From: Nitrososphaeria archaeon
GTDB lineage: Archaea > Thermoproteota > Nitrososphaeria > JACIWG01
Reading direction: 5' to 3'
Assembly: GCA_029776065.1 (NCBI GenBank)
Contig: JARVJP010000006.1
Location: 62,001-126,000, forward strand
DNA: 64,000 bases
Part shown: positions 53,803 to 62,014 of the stretch, piece after piece
Numbering within the stretch: position 1 is the stretch's first letter
Layout of the letters: each line of letters starts with the position of its first letter
Program-made: the position numbers and the translations under genes
The notes under the pieces: generated by a model
What the model was told of the DNA's origin: nothing
The model's database searches: none
What the model saw: the letters and a program-made list of their open reading frames with translations, nothing else

Positions 53803-53813
53803 AAGTTAATATA
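53803..53813 (+). promoter_or_regulatory. TATA box for the cyclophilin-like gene
   Basis: TTAATATATCT about 28-32 nt upstream of the ATG at 53839. It lies inside the longer open frame from 53767 and so argues against that start. Confidence 0.55.
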
Positions 53814-53838
53814 TCTGGCCAAAAGAAACTTTAGAACC

Positions 53839-54228
53839 ATGAACACATCCAAAATAGAGATAGAAATAGAAGGTGTCGGTGTTGTTGAAGGGGAACTGAC
53901 AGATGGCGAGAATCCCAAGACGTATTCATTACTGGTTAACGCTATGCCCTTTAAATCCAAAGCCAAGACGTGGGGAGAAGAAGTTTACTTCGAGACACCT
54001 GTCTCATTTTGGAATGAAAATGGTAAATTGAAAGTTGAAGTCGGTGACATCGCGTTTTGGCCGCTTGGTAGAGCATTGTGCCTCTTTTACGGTAAGACTC
54101 CTATGAGCAACGAAGATAAACCTGTAGCAGCCAGCCCAGTTTACGTAGTAGGCAGGATCACAAAGAATATGGAACTACTACGAAATGTGACATGGGGGAA
54201 ACCTGTCGAAGTAAGGCTCATACAGTAG
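53839..54228 (+). CDS. cyclophilin-like fold protein (DUF369 type)
   Basis: 129 residues from the ATG at 53839. The eight-strand barrel family DUF369 (TM1367-like) is recognised by GEGVVEGELTDGENPKT-like start, WGEEVYFETP, VEVGDIAFWPLGRALCLFYGKTPMS and SPVYVVGRI. Structure resembles cyclophilin, but a prolyl isomerase activity has not been shown for the family as far as I recall. Single gene between divergent and convergent neighbours. Confidence 0.82.
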   Translation: MNTSKIEIEIEGVGVVEGELTDGENPKTYSLLVNAMPFKSKAKTWGEEVYFETPVSFWNENGKLKVEVGDIAFWPLGRALCLFYGKTPMSNEDKPVAASPVYVVGRITKNMELLRNVTWGKPVEVRLIQ

Positions 54229-54250
54229 TTCAACAACTACTTCCTTTTTT

Positions 54251-54263
54251 TAAAAAATATATT
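54251..54263 (+). promoter_or_regulatory. TATA box for the hydroxyacid dehydrogenase gene
   Basis: TAAAAAATATATT centred 27 nt upstream of the ATG at 54284, ideal for a leaderless transcript. It abuts the TTG at 54263 and so rules that start out. Confidence 0.6.
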
Positions 54264-54283
54264 TGTACGTATTTCAAAAGTTA

Positions 54284-55309
54284 ATGGATGATGGTGGTTT
54301 GATAAAACCTAAAGTCGTGATGACACGTCGTATTCTTGAACCTGGACCTTCGATCATCAGCCAGAAGTGTGATCTATATGTTAGGGAGGAGAGGAAGCCT
54401 CCTACAAAGCAAGAGTTGATCGAACTTGTGAAGGATGCAGACGGGTTGCTCTGCCTTCTCAGTGATAAGATAGACAGGGACGTCTACGACGCTTGCGGAA
54501 AGCTGAGGGTTGTAAGCACCTACAGCGTTGGATTTGACCACATCGACGTAGAAGAGGCTACGAAGAGAGGGGTTTATGTCTGCTACACACCAGGGGTTCT
54601 TACCCAAGCTACCGCTGACCAAGCTTGGACACTTTTAATGGCCGCAGCTAGGAGACTAGCTGAGGCAGACAGATATGTTCGAGAAGGTAAATGGGATATT
54701 GGGTGGGCACCGGATCTGCTCTTAGGCTACGACGTTTACGGTGCTACAATAGGGATTATTGGTATCGGGCGAATAGGTCAAGCAGTAGCTGAACGTGCGA
54801 AAGGATTCAACATGAAGGTCTTATACTATGACACGGTGAGAAGGGAGGATCTTGAAAGGCAGATGGGGATAGAGTACTGCGAACTGGAGAGCCTTTTAGA
54901 AAGGTCAGATTTTGTGTCCCTTCATATACCTAGAACAAAGGACACGATAGGGTTGATAAACGAAGATAACTTGAAGAAGATGAAGCCCACAGCTGTTCTC
55001 GTTAACACATCCAGAGGCGGGATTGTGGATGAGAAAGCGCTCTTTAAGGCGCTGTCCAACGGATGGATCTTCGCCGCTGGACTAGACGTGTTTGAAAATG
55101 AACCAACTACCTCTGATAACCCGCTTCTAAAGCTGCCTAATATAGTCGTCGCACCCCACATCGCTAGTGCGACACATCAAGCTAGATCCAAGATGGCCGA
55201 AGTAGCGGCGATGAACCTGGTTAATGTCTTAGAAGGAAAGGACCCGCTCTTTCTAGTAAACCAAGATGTAAAGAAAGTGAAGCCTCTAGATAAAGTAAAG
55301 ATGATTTGA
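54284..55309 (+). CDS. D-isomer-specific 2-hydroxyacid dehydrogenase (glyoxylate/hydroxypyruvate reductase-like)
   Basis: About 341 residues. NAD(P) fold GIIGIGRIGQAVAERAKGF, catalytic Arg in NTSRGGIVDEKAL, Glu in GLDVFENEP and His in VVAPHIASAT, the standard triad. STYSVGFDHIDVEEATKRGVYVCYTPGVLTQATADQAW matches glyoxylate reductase/hydroxypyruvate reductase more than phosphoglycerate dehydrogenase, and there is no ACT domain. Reduces hydroxypyruvate to D-glycerate or glyoxylate to glycolate. Together with the aminotransferase and glycerate 2-kinase of this window it could link serine to 2-phosphoglycerate. Confidence 0.88.
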   Translation: MDDGGLIKPKVVMTRRILEPGPSIISQKCDLYVREERKPPTKQELIELVKDADGLLCLLSDKIDRDVYDACGKLRVVSTYSVGFDHIDVEEATKRGVYVCYTPGVLTQATADQAWTLLMAAARRLAEADRYVREGKWDIGWAPDLLLGYDVYGATIGIIGIGRIGQAVAERAKGFNMKVLYYDTVRREDLERQMGIEYCELESLLERSDFVSLHIPRTKDTIGLINEDNLKKMKPTAVLVNTSRGGIVDEKALFKALSNGWIFAAGLDVFENEPTTSDNPLLKLPNIVVAPHIASATHQARSKMAEVAAMNLVNVLEGKDPLFLVNQDVKKVKPLDKVKMI

Positions 55310-55341
55310 TTAAATAACCTGCTTCGCTGTTGTGAAAACAG

Positions 55342-55746
55342 ATGTACGAGTTTAATGCTGTCTTAAAGCTGGTAGAAGCATTACTAGACTGGGCTAAGAA
55401 AAACAACGTTGAGGAGGTACTTGTCATCCGTTTAAGGATCGGGGAAGCGGTGATGGTTGACCCAGACCATGTCAAACGAAACTTTCAACTACTGACCAAA
55501 GGAACTCTAATAGGGGATGCGATATTACAAATAGAAAATGAGGAATCGATCGTTAAATGTAAAGAATGTGGGTATAAAGGTAGATACTTATCCCAGAGAT
55601 ATGGTGGTGGTGTAATACTATCTCCAAAGTGTCCTAAATGCGGAGGAAAAGCTGAGATCGTTCAAGGAGAAGAGTACGTCATCAAAGGCATAAGATATTA
55701 TAAGAAGGGGTCAAGGCTAGCTGAAGAAACCTTTTACGATGTTTGA
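55342..55746 (+). CDS. hypA: HypA-like [NiFe]-hydrogenase nickel-insertion protein
   Basis: 134 residues. The zinc domain has CKECGYKG and CPKCGG, the two CxxC pairs of HypA, within the usual long insert of archaeal HypA. The N-terminal domain follows the family (LVEALLDWAKKNNVEEVLVIRLRIGEAVMVDPDHVKRNFQLLTKGT). The start is MYE, where HypA has MHE: the nickel-binding His2 is replaced by Tyr. Located 33 nt after the dehydrogenase gene and tail-to-tail with the hydrogenase/complex-I-like cluster (30-nt overlap of coding ends). Delivers Ni to hydrogenase large subunits in known systems. Confidence 0.88.
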   Translation: MYEFNAVLKLVEALLDWAKKNNVEEVLVIRLRIGEAVMVDPDHVKRNFQLLTKGTLIGDAILQIENEESIVKCKECGYKGRYLSQRYGGGVILSPKCPKCGGKAEIVQGEEYVIKGIRYYKKGSRLAEETFYDV

Positions 55747-57207
55747 GATCACTTCGGTTAACGGTCTTGGATATATCCCTATGATTATTGCTATAATAAC
55801 CATAAGCAGTATCGGGTAAAGCATCTTCCATTCAGGATCATGCGCATTAGAGAAATTATCAGGTATCTCACCATAGAAGATCCTTCTTATCGTCCACAAA
55901 CCGTAGCCTGCAGTCAACACCGATAATACGACACCAGTAACCACTGTAACAAGCCTAGCCGTGTCAAAGGGGTTAAAGCTCGCGTAGAAGGCACCAGCGA
56001 AGACGAAGATTTCACCCCAGAAGCCTATTAAAGGAGGTACGCCAGCGAGTCCTAGAAAGCTAACTAAAGCACATATTGCGGTTAAAGGCATCTTTGAAGC
56101 AAGCCCTTTTATCTCACTTATCTTCCTGGTCTTCAGGTCATGCATAAAAACCCCTGATATCATGAAGAGCGCTGCTTTGCTTAAACCATGGCTCACGTAG
56201 ATGAGGAAAGCTCCTGAGAGACCGATGACTGATGAGGAGGCGATTCCGAAGAGCATGTACCCCATCTGACTTATACTTGAGTAAGCGAGAAGCCTCTTTA
56301 TGTCATCTTGAGCAAAAGCCATCAACCCACCATAAACCATCGTTATAACTGAGAGGAGTAGGAGGGAGTACATGAAATTCTTGTCAAAGGCGATCACTGG
56401 AAACGCGGTGTAGAGTATCCTTATTGCAGCATAGCCGCCTATCCCTATCATCGCAGGCGAAAGTAGTGCACTTATTGGTGTAGGAGCTTCAGCATGCGCA
56501 TCAGGTAACCATGTGTGTAACGGAAATATAGCCATTTTGACGAAGAGCCCAAAAAGAATCATCGCAACAACTACTGAGAGAATCGTGGTTGGCAGTTGGC
56601 TACTTACACCGCTTATCTGGAAGATGTCGAATGTTCCAGTCAGCATGTAGGTTGCGCCAATACCAGCTAGCAAAACCACAGCCCCAACTTCGGTGAACAT
56701 GAAGTATTTGAACGCAACCTTTACTTTATCACCTGTACCCCAAATACCTATCAAAACCCATGAGGGTATGAGCATGAGTTCGAAGAAGAGGAAGAATATC
56801 GCGAGGTTTGTGGATAGCACAGTACCAATCATACCTGAAAAGTACAAGAGATACAGCGCGTTGTAGAAGTCAAGGTTCTCTTCCTTCTCCATGTACTTTA
56901 TCTGGTAAACAGATATGGCAACAGAGAGCAAGGTTATGGTGAGAGCTGCGACTGCACTAAGCCCGTCTAAAAGGAGGGCGAAGTCTCCGACGATAGGGGC
57001 CCATGGATAGGATTCCGTGAGCCTAAAACCAGTGTTGGGGAGGTTGACGGTTTCTATCAAAAGCAGTATAAAGGTGTAACATAGAGTTGCAAACGACAGC
57101 CAACCAACCTTTTGACCGATCCTTCTACCAATCAGCAGCACCAAAATAGAGGCAATAATCGGGACAAAGATTATTTGTGATAAAGAGAAGGCTATCATAC
57201 TCTTCAA
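55717..57207 (-). CDS. nuoM: NuoM-like antiporter-like membrane subunit
   Basis: 496 residues, about 14 helices. Matches NuoM/FpoM and related hydrogenase subunits: FFELMLIPSWVLIGIWG (TM5 Glu), FVKMAIFPLHTWLPDAHAEAPTPISALL (TM7 Lys and the loop), LLAYSSISQMGYMLFGI and LVSFLGLAGVPPLIGFWGE. The TM8 lysine usual in NuoM (LLLKMGGYG-like) appears replaced by Gly (AMIGIGGYAA). Ion translocation in the membrane arm. Last gene of the cluster; starts with a TTG overlapping the NuoL stop, or at the ATG three codons later (57198). Confidence 0.92.
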   Translation of the reverse strand: MKSMIAFSLSQIIFVPIIASILVLLIGRRIGQKVGWLSFATLCYTFILLLIETVNLPNTGFRLTESYPWAPIVGDFALLLDGLSAVAALTITLLSVAISVYQIKYMEKEENLDFYNALYLLYFSGMIGTVLSTNLAIFFLFFELMLIPSWVLIGIWGTGDKVKVAFKYFMFTEVGAVVLLAGIGATYMLTGTFDIFQISGVSSQLPTTILSVVVAMILFGLFVKMAIFPLHTWLPDAHAEAPTPISALLSPAMIGIGGYAAIRILYTAFPVIAFDKNFMYSLLLLSVITMVYGGLMAFAQDDIKRLLAYSSISQMGYMLFGIASSSVIGLSGAFLIYVSHGLSKAALFMISGVFMHDLKTRKISEIKGLASKMPLTAICALVSFLGLAGVPPLIGFWGEIFVFAGAFYASFNPFDTARLVTVVTGVVLSVLTAGYGLWTIRRIFYGEIPDNFSNAHDPEWKMLYPILLMVIIAIIIGIYPRPLTEVISNIVKGFFS

Positions 57208-59315
57208 CCTGCGGAAATCAAATATTTAAGAATTAATACTATGATGAACAACCCTGCGAGCACCATTATTAAGTCGTCATTGAGGCTTCCTGTTTGCCAT
57301 CTGCGGAAGTATAGTGAAGTACGTTTTACAAGGTCGGAGACACGGTAGTTCAGTTCATCCACAACCTTTGACTCAAAGTTAAAGAACATCCAGTTCGAAA
57401 AAGATAAAGTGAATCGACCTAAGTAGTAGTTGAACCCGTCTATCACCCTAACTTCTAGGTTTGAAAACATCCATTTGGACAGAGAGATGGTTGGGTACAC
57501 AATAAGGCAATAGTACACTCGGTTGATGTAACATCTATTATAAAGAAAGTTTCGAACCTTCAAGAGAAAAGGGTACCTTTGCGTGTACATATCAGCAGGC
57601 TTTGACCTCTTCAAGTAGAACCAATAAGCGGGAATAAACCCAACCACGATGGCGAGAGATGAAAGAAAGGCAACGATGTACTCTGTCACAACAGTCGGGT
57701 GAGTCTCGGATGGGACAATAACAAGGTATTCAAACAAAGAGACCATCCAATGCCTTGCAAAATAGCCTAGGACACCTAACACAATAGTCCCAGCCACCAA
57801 GACGACGTATGGCACCCACATTACAGGAGATGCCTCATGAAGATGGTTTACATGCCCTCCAACATCACTAGATCCACTCTTCCCTTCACCAAAGAAAACC
57901 ATGCCGACCATCCTGAACGTGTAGAAAGCGGTTATCGCGACAGTAAGTAGTCCAAACACGAATAGAAGGTACTCCCCTGAAACCAGCGAAGCCTCCAATA
58001 TCATATCCTTACTCCAGAAGCCACTGAAGACCAACGGTACTCCTGCGAGCGAACAGGAGGCGAACAACATGCTCCAGAAGGTGACAGGCATATGCTTCTT
58101 AAGGCCACCCATATCCCTCATAAACCTTGATCCCGTAGCATGAATCACAGAACCAGCGGCTAGAAAGAGGGCTGCCTTGAACATCGCATGACTTACAAGG
58201 TGGAAGATGGATGCGACATACCCGGTTATGAATTCAACCGAAAGTCCAGCAACACCAAGAGCCAACATCATGTAACCTATCTGGCTCACAGTCGAATATG
58301 CTAGGACCTTCTTTATCTCGGTGGAAACCGTCGCCTGGGCCCCTGCTACAAAAGCTGTTATCGCACCGATCCAAGCAATAAAGTAGAACATTGCCTGGGG
58401 ATCTGGTGAACTTGAGACCAAGGTAACGACGTATAATATTGGGAACATTCTTGCGACAAGGTAAACACCAGCCTTGACCATCGTGGCAGCGTGAATCAGA
58501 GCGCTTACAGTTGTTGGGCCAGCCATTGCATCAGGTAACCATTCCATAAGAGGCAACTGAGCGCTCTTCCCAATGGGACCTCCAAACAATAAGATCACCG
58601 CTGGAAGTAGGGCCCAGAATGGAACCTTTGTTATCGCACCGTTCTGGAGTTCGACGAAGTTCAGTGTTCCAGTGAAAGCTAGGATAATAAATGCGCCTAC
58701 AAATAGAAGGGCGTCACCTATCCTGGTGGTTATGAAAGCCTTCATTCCCGCATGCGATGGGGGATAAGATTCGTCTCCCTCTCCAACCCAATATTTTAAC
58801 CAACCAGATCTTTGGTCCTTATAGTAGAATCCGATCAACCCGTAGCTGCAAAGTCCAACCCCTTCCCAGCCAAACAACATCTGTATGAGGTTGTCTGAGA
58901 GGACGAGTAAAAGCATGTTTCCTATGAACAGGTTCATAAAGAACCAGTACCTCGTTAATCCTTCCTCTCCTTTCATGTACTCGATGGAGTAGACCATGAT
59001 GAGGAAGGCGATGATCGAGACAACATTCGACATGATGATACTTAATGGGTCAACGAGAACTCCAGCCTTTATCTGGCCTAGTATTGGTGAGCCTTCAACA
59101 TTTAACCATGATACTTGGCTCTGAAGAGGCCAAGAGACATCTCCTTCTAAGAGAAGTGGCGTGAGGGACAAAGTTGAGACAACTGCTAGGAAGGAGAAGG
59201 CTACAGCCATAAAGTCTCTGACCCTCTTATTGATCGCTGCGAAGAGAGGCGTCAAGACAGCGCCTAAAAGTGGGAAGACCCAAGCCAACCAAGCGAAGAT
59301 CATTTGATCAGCCAA
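57204..59315 (-). CDS. nuoL: NuoL-like antiporter-like membrane subunit
   Basis: 703 residues, about 16 helices. NuoL landmarks: IEYMKGEEGLTRYWFFMNLFIGNM, FGWEGVGLCSYGLIGFYY (TM5 Glu), GPIGKSAQLPLMEWLPDAMAGPTTVSALIHAATMVKAGVYL (TM7 and TM8 Lys), VSTEIKKVLAYSTVSQIGYMMLALG and SCSLAGVPLVFSGFWSKD. The long C-terminal part would hold the lateral helix HL that spans the membrane arm in complex I; two similar segments (YCLIVYPTISLSKWMFSN and YYLGRFTLSFSNWMFFNFE) look like an internal repeat. 4 nt overlap with the NuoM gene, 6 nt gap after the NuoN gene. Confidence 0.93.
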   Translation of the reverse strand: MADQMIFAWLAWVFPLLGAVLTPLFAAINKRVRDFMAVAFSFLAVVSTLSLTPLLLEGDVSWPLQSQVSWLNVEGSPILGQIKAGVLVDPLSIIMSNVVSIIAFLIMVYSIEYMKGEEGLTRYWFFMNLFIGNMLLLVLSDNLIQMLFGWEGVGLCSYGLIGFYYKDQRSGWLKYWVGEGDESYPPSHAGMKAFITTRIGDALLFVGAFIILAFTGTLNFVELQNGAITKVPFWALLPAVILLFGGPIGKSAQLPLMEWLPDAMAGPTTVSALIHAATMVKAGVYLVARMFPILYVVTLVSSSPDPQAMFYFIAWIGAITAFVAGAQATVSTEIKKVLAYSTVSQIGYMMLALGVAGLSVEFITGYVASIFHLVSHAMFKAALFLAAGSVIHATGSRFMRDMGGLKKHMPVTFWSMLFASCSLAGVPLVFSGFWSKDMILEASLVSGEYLLFVFGLLTVAITAFYTFRMVGMVFFGEGKSGSSDVGGHVNHLHEASPVMWVPYVVLVAGTIVLGVLGYFARHWMVSLFEYLVIVPSETHPTVVTEYIVAFLSSLAIVVGFIPAYWFYLKRSKPADMYTQRYPFLLKVRNFLYNRCYINRVYYCLIVYPTISLSKWMFSNLEVRVIDGFNYYLGRFTLSFSNWMFFNFESKVVDELNYRVSDLVKRTSLYFRRWQTGSLNDDLIMVLAGLFIIVLILKYLISAG

Positions 59316-59321
59316 ATTCTA

Positions 59322-60842
59322 TCACCCTCCAAACAAAGATCTTAAAGCAACTTGAGCAAAGGTAACGAAGAAATCCAGCCTTAATGTGATGATCACCAGT
59401 AAGGAGGCCAGGATCAGGATAGGCATCCACATGAATACAGAAACCTCGGTTGCGGATCGACCTTCCTCCACCGTAGGTTTGAATATGATCCTCTGAAAGA
59501 CCCAAATATAGTAGGCCGCGTCAAAGACCGAGTTAAAGACCAAGAACGCTAACGCTAAAGCGAGTATTGGGTCAACGATAACGCTTGCAGCAGCAGATAT
59601 TATGAAGAGCTTGCTCCAAAATCCGCTTAGCGGTGGGACGCCACCTAAACCTAGTAAACCTATTGAGGCAGAGAGGCCTGTTATAGGCATCTTCTTCCCA
59701 AGCCCCTCGAGTTTGCTGATATAATAGCTCTTCGTTGACTGGCTGAGGTTGCCTACTGCCATAAAGAGCAACCCCTTCCCAAAGATGTGATTGAGCATGT
59801 GTAAAAACACTCCAATCATGGCCACCTCAAAAGCATATGAAGCTTGATAACCATAATGGTAAAGGAGGTATGTGCCAACACCTAACCCTGTAAAGATGTA
59901 CCCCATATTTGAGACACTGGAGAAGGCTAGGAGCCTCCTTATATCCCTCTGCATCACCGCTAAAAGGTTGCCTAGTGTCAAAGACAGAACTCCTAAAGAG
60001 ATTAAGACGAAGCCGTAGTCGAAATTTAGAGGACTAAAGACCGTGATCAAACCCCTTATGATGCAGAATGCTGCTATCTTCAAGACAACCGTTGAAAGTG
60101 AGGCAATGCAGTTCGGTGCACCGACGTACGCATCTGGGATCCATGAGTGGAATGGAGCGACCGCAGCGCTTACACCGAACCCTACAATTATCAATGTAAC
60201 GATAGAGTATAGGGTGATGTCTGGAACACTATATTGTGTGGCAGAAATGATCGTGGAAAGTGCTGAGAAGTTTAACGTCCCAGTTACGCCGTAAAGTAAC
60301 GATATTCCATATAATGCTATCAGAGACCCCACAGTGCTCATTAGAAGATACTTTATGCCGCCTTCCACCGCTTGCCACCTGTACTTCCTAAACGAAACAA
60401 GTGTGTAGGATGAGATGCAGATGAGCTCCCAAAAGACGTATAACGTGAAGAAGTCGCCTGAGAAGACAACGCCAACCACGCCTGTGGCAAGGGTTAACAT
60501 GAGCGTGTAGTATCTGTCGAGGCGGTTATCTACCTCCATATACTTTATCGAATAAAACGCTACAAGAGACAACATAACCAATGAGATGACGGCCATGTAG
60601 ATGCTCATCGTGCTTACGTAAAGTTCTACACCGTATGGTCCTCCAAAAACCTCTACGCGATATGAGAGTGGAGTTGAAGGAATCAACATATAGGTCAGGA
60701 TGAGTGCTAAGGCCAATACGAACACCGAGAACACATCCCTCAATTTCGGGAGCTTAATGTAATCTCCCAACTTGCTTATCACCGGTACTGCTAGCGCCGA
60801 ACATGACAACAATATCATCGGGTATAGCACGCTGTTTACCAT
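59322..60842 (-). CDS. nuoN: NuoN/MrpD-like antiporter-like membrane subunit
   Basis: 506 residues from the ATG at 60842, which has GAGGCGA about 8 nt upstream; an earlier start at 60866 lies further inside nuoK. About 14 helices. Landmarks: FFTLYVFWELICISSYTLVSF (TM5 Glu), VAPFHSWIPDAYVGAPNCIASLSTVVLKIAAF (loop and TM8 Lys), IRRLLAFSSVSNMGYIFTGLG and GLLGLGGVPPLSGFWSKLF. The position of the TM7 lysine is Ser here (GFGVSAAVAPFH). It resembles NuoN and MrpD/MbhH about equally. Gene order K-N-L-M differs from the usual K-L-M-N. Confidence 0.88.
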   Translation of the reverse strand: MVNSVLYPMILLSCSALAVPVISKLGDYIKLPKLRDVFSVFVLALALILTYMLIPSTPLSYRVEVFGGPYGVELYVSTMSIYMAVISLVMLSLVAFYSIKYMEVDNRLDRYYTLMLTLATGVVGVVFSGDFFTLYVFWELICISSYTLVSFRKYRWQAVEGGIKYLLMSTVGSLIALYGISLLYGVTGTLNFSALSTIISATQYSVPDITLYSIVTLIIVGFGVSAAVAPFHSWIPDAYVGAPNCIASLSTVVLKIAAFCIIRGLITVFSPLNFDYGFVLISLGVLSLTLGNLLAVMQRDIRRLLAFSSVSNMGYIFTGLGVGTYLLYHYGYQASYAFEVAMIGVFLHMLNHIFGKGLLFMAVGNLSQSTKSYYISKLEGLGKKMPITGLSASIGLLGLGGVPPLSGFWSKLFIISAAASVIVDPILALALAFLVFNSVFDAAYYIWVFQRIIFKPTVEEGRSATEVSVFMWMPILILASLLVIITLRLDFFVTFAQVALRSLFGG

Positions 60843-61138
60843 TTTAATCGCCTCAAAGCATCCCAATCGACTTTACCATAGTGTCGGTAAACGTTTATGA
60901 TCAAGGCTAAAGCCAAGGCCGCGACTGAAGCACCAATGGCGATTGATATTATCGCAAAAGATTGTGCAAGAGCATCAACTGATTCACCGTGTGCCCCCAT
61001 TATCACAAAGTTGAGGTTTATTGATGATGTGAAGATTTCGATTCCTATAACTGTCTTTATTATGCTCTTCTTCGTCGTTATACAGTAGATTGAAAGGCTG
61101 ATCAATAGGAAGGTAAAGAGCACGAGCATGCTGTACAT
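60836..61138 (-). CDS. nuoK: NuoK-like membrane subunit
   Basis: 100 residues, three helices. Matches NuoK: GIEIFTSSINLNFVIMG (TM2 with the conserved Glu), then DALAQSFAIISIAIGASVAALALALI with Glu replaced by Ile/Ala around the usual second acidic site. MrpC is the equivalent in Mrp antiporters. Follows directly on the NuoJ' gene and overlaps the NuoN start by 7 nt. Confidence 0.92.
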   Translation of the reverse strand: MYSMLVLFTFLLISLSIYCITTKKSIIKTVIGIEIFTSSINLNFVIMGAHGESVDALAQSFAIISIAIGASVAALALALIINVYRHYGKVDWDALRRLKW

Positions 61139-61411
61139 CTATTTCTCAACCTCCTGTTCTTCTACAAAGCCAACCTTTTCCTCTCTTAGCATAGCGGACA
61201 CCGCTGCGACCGTTGCGAAGATGATCAACACTTGAGCCATGACATCTATCAACCTATAACTCCAAATGAAGTAGGGAGCGCTCACAAAATTCCAGTCCAC
61301 CGGTGTTCCTATAGTCTGTAGATTCGCAAAGCCTATATATAATGCGGCGAACACGAACAATATAACTAGTATGCTGTAGAGCTTGTATGAAGCCTTGTCT
61401 TCTTGGATCAT
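61139..61411 (-). CDS. NuoJ-like membrane subunit, C-terminal half (J')
   Basis: 90 residues with two helices: YKLYSILVILFVFAALYIGF, then a polar loop and YRLIDVMAQVLIIFATVAAVSAMLREEK. It has the place and shape of the C-terminal half of NuoJ, which is split into two genes as in Methanosarcina fpoJ/fpoJ'. It also resembles the small MbhE/MrpB-type subunit of membrane hydrogenases. 4-nt overlap with the gene before it. Confidence 0.78.
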   Translation of the reverse strand: MIQEDKASYKLYSILVILFVFAALYIGFANLQTIGTPVDWNFVSAPYFIWSYRLIDVMAQVLIIFATVAAVSAMLREEKVGFVEEQEVEK

Positions 61412-61653
61412 TTCTTTATCTTCTCTCCAATTGTGTGAAGGGTTGCCAAGAACAAGACTGAAACACCACCTGCGTAAACTAGAAGTTGGAAGACTGCGAC
61501 ATATGGGGCACCTAGAAGGTAGATTATGGCCCCAACCACCACATTGAACAAGAGAAAGTAGAGTATGGACCTAACGATATCCCTTGATTCAATCGACATT
61601 ATAGCAGTGATTAAAGCTAAAACACCAAACAGAAACTGTAACATAACCTCCAT
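61408..61653 (-). CDS. nuoJ: NuoJ-like membrane subunit, N-terminal half (J)
   Basis: 81 residues, three helices: LQFLFGVLALITAIMSIESRDIVRSILYFLL and VGAIIYLLGAPYVAVFQLLVYAGGVSVLFLA. LLGAPYVAVFQLLVYAGGVSVLF is the highly conserved TM3 of NuoJ that forms the pi-bulge region in complex I. Ends in overlap with J'. Starts 1 nt after the NuoI gene. Confidence 0.9.
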   Translation of the reverse strand: MEVMLQFLFGVLALITAIMSIESRDIVRSILYFLLFNVVVGAIIYLLGAPYVAVFQLLVYAGGVSVLFLATLHTIGEKIKK

Positions 61654-61654
61654 T

Positions 61655-62014
61655 CTACTTCACCATAAGATCCCTCTTATCGAGTGCGATAACCTCAAAC
61701 TGGTTGGTTAGATGTATCGCCTTAGTCGGGCAGATATCCTCACATTGCCCGCAATAGGTGCATCTAGCGATGTTGAAGATCGGTCTCCTTCCTGTCTGGT
61801 TCTTCGGAAAACGCGACTTATCCTCTGGCACCATCTCTATTGCAAAGGAAGGACAGACCTGGAAGCATAGGGAGCAACCAATACACTTGTCTTCGTAGTA
61901 TTCAAGCTTACCCCTAAAGCCTTCTGGCAGATGTACCTTACCTCTCTCCTCTGGGTAAAGCACCGTCGCTCTCTTCTTAAAGAGGCTTCTAATGAGCTCC
62001 CCGATCATCGACAT
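61655..62014 (-). CDS. nuoI: NuoI-like 2x[4Fe-4S] electron-transfer subunit
   Basis: 119 residues from the ATG at 62014, whose A overlaps the NuoH stop (TAATG); a longer frame to 62074 lies inside nuoH and is rejected. Two ferredoxin motifs, CIGCSLCFQVCP and CTYCGQCEDICP, hold the N6a/N6b-type clusters that pass electrons to or from the large/small subunit pair. YPEERGKVHLPEGFRGKLEYYEDKC is typical NuoI. Peripheral at the cytoplasmic face. Confidence 0.95.
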   Translation of the reverse strand: MSMIGELIRSLFKKRATVLYPEERGKVHLPEGFRGKLEYYEDKCIGCSLCFQVCPSFAIEMVPEDKSRFPKNQTGRRPIFNIARCTYCGQCEDICPTKAIHLTNQFEVIALDKRDLMVK

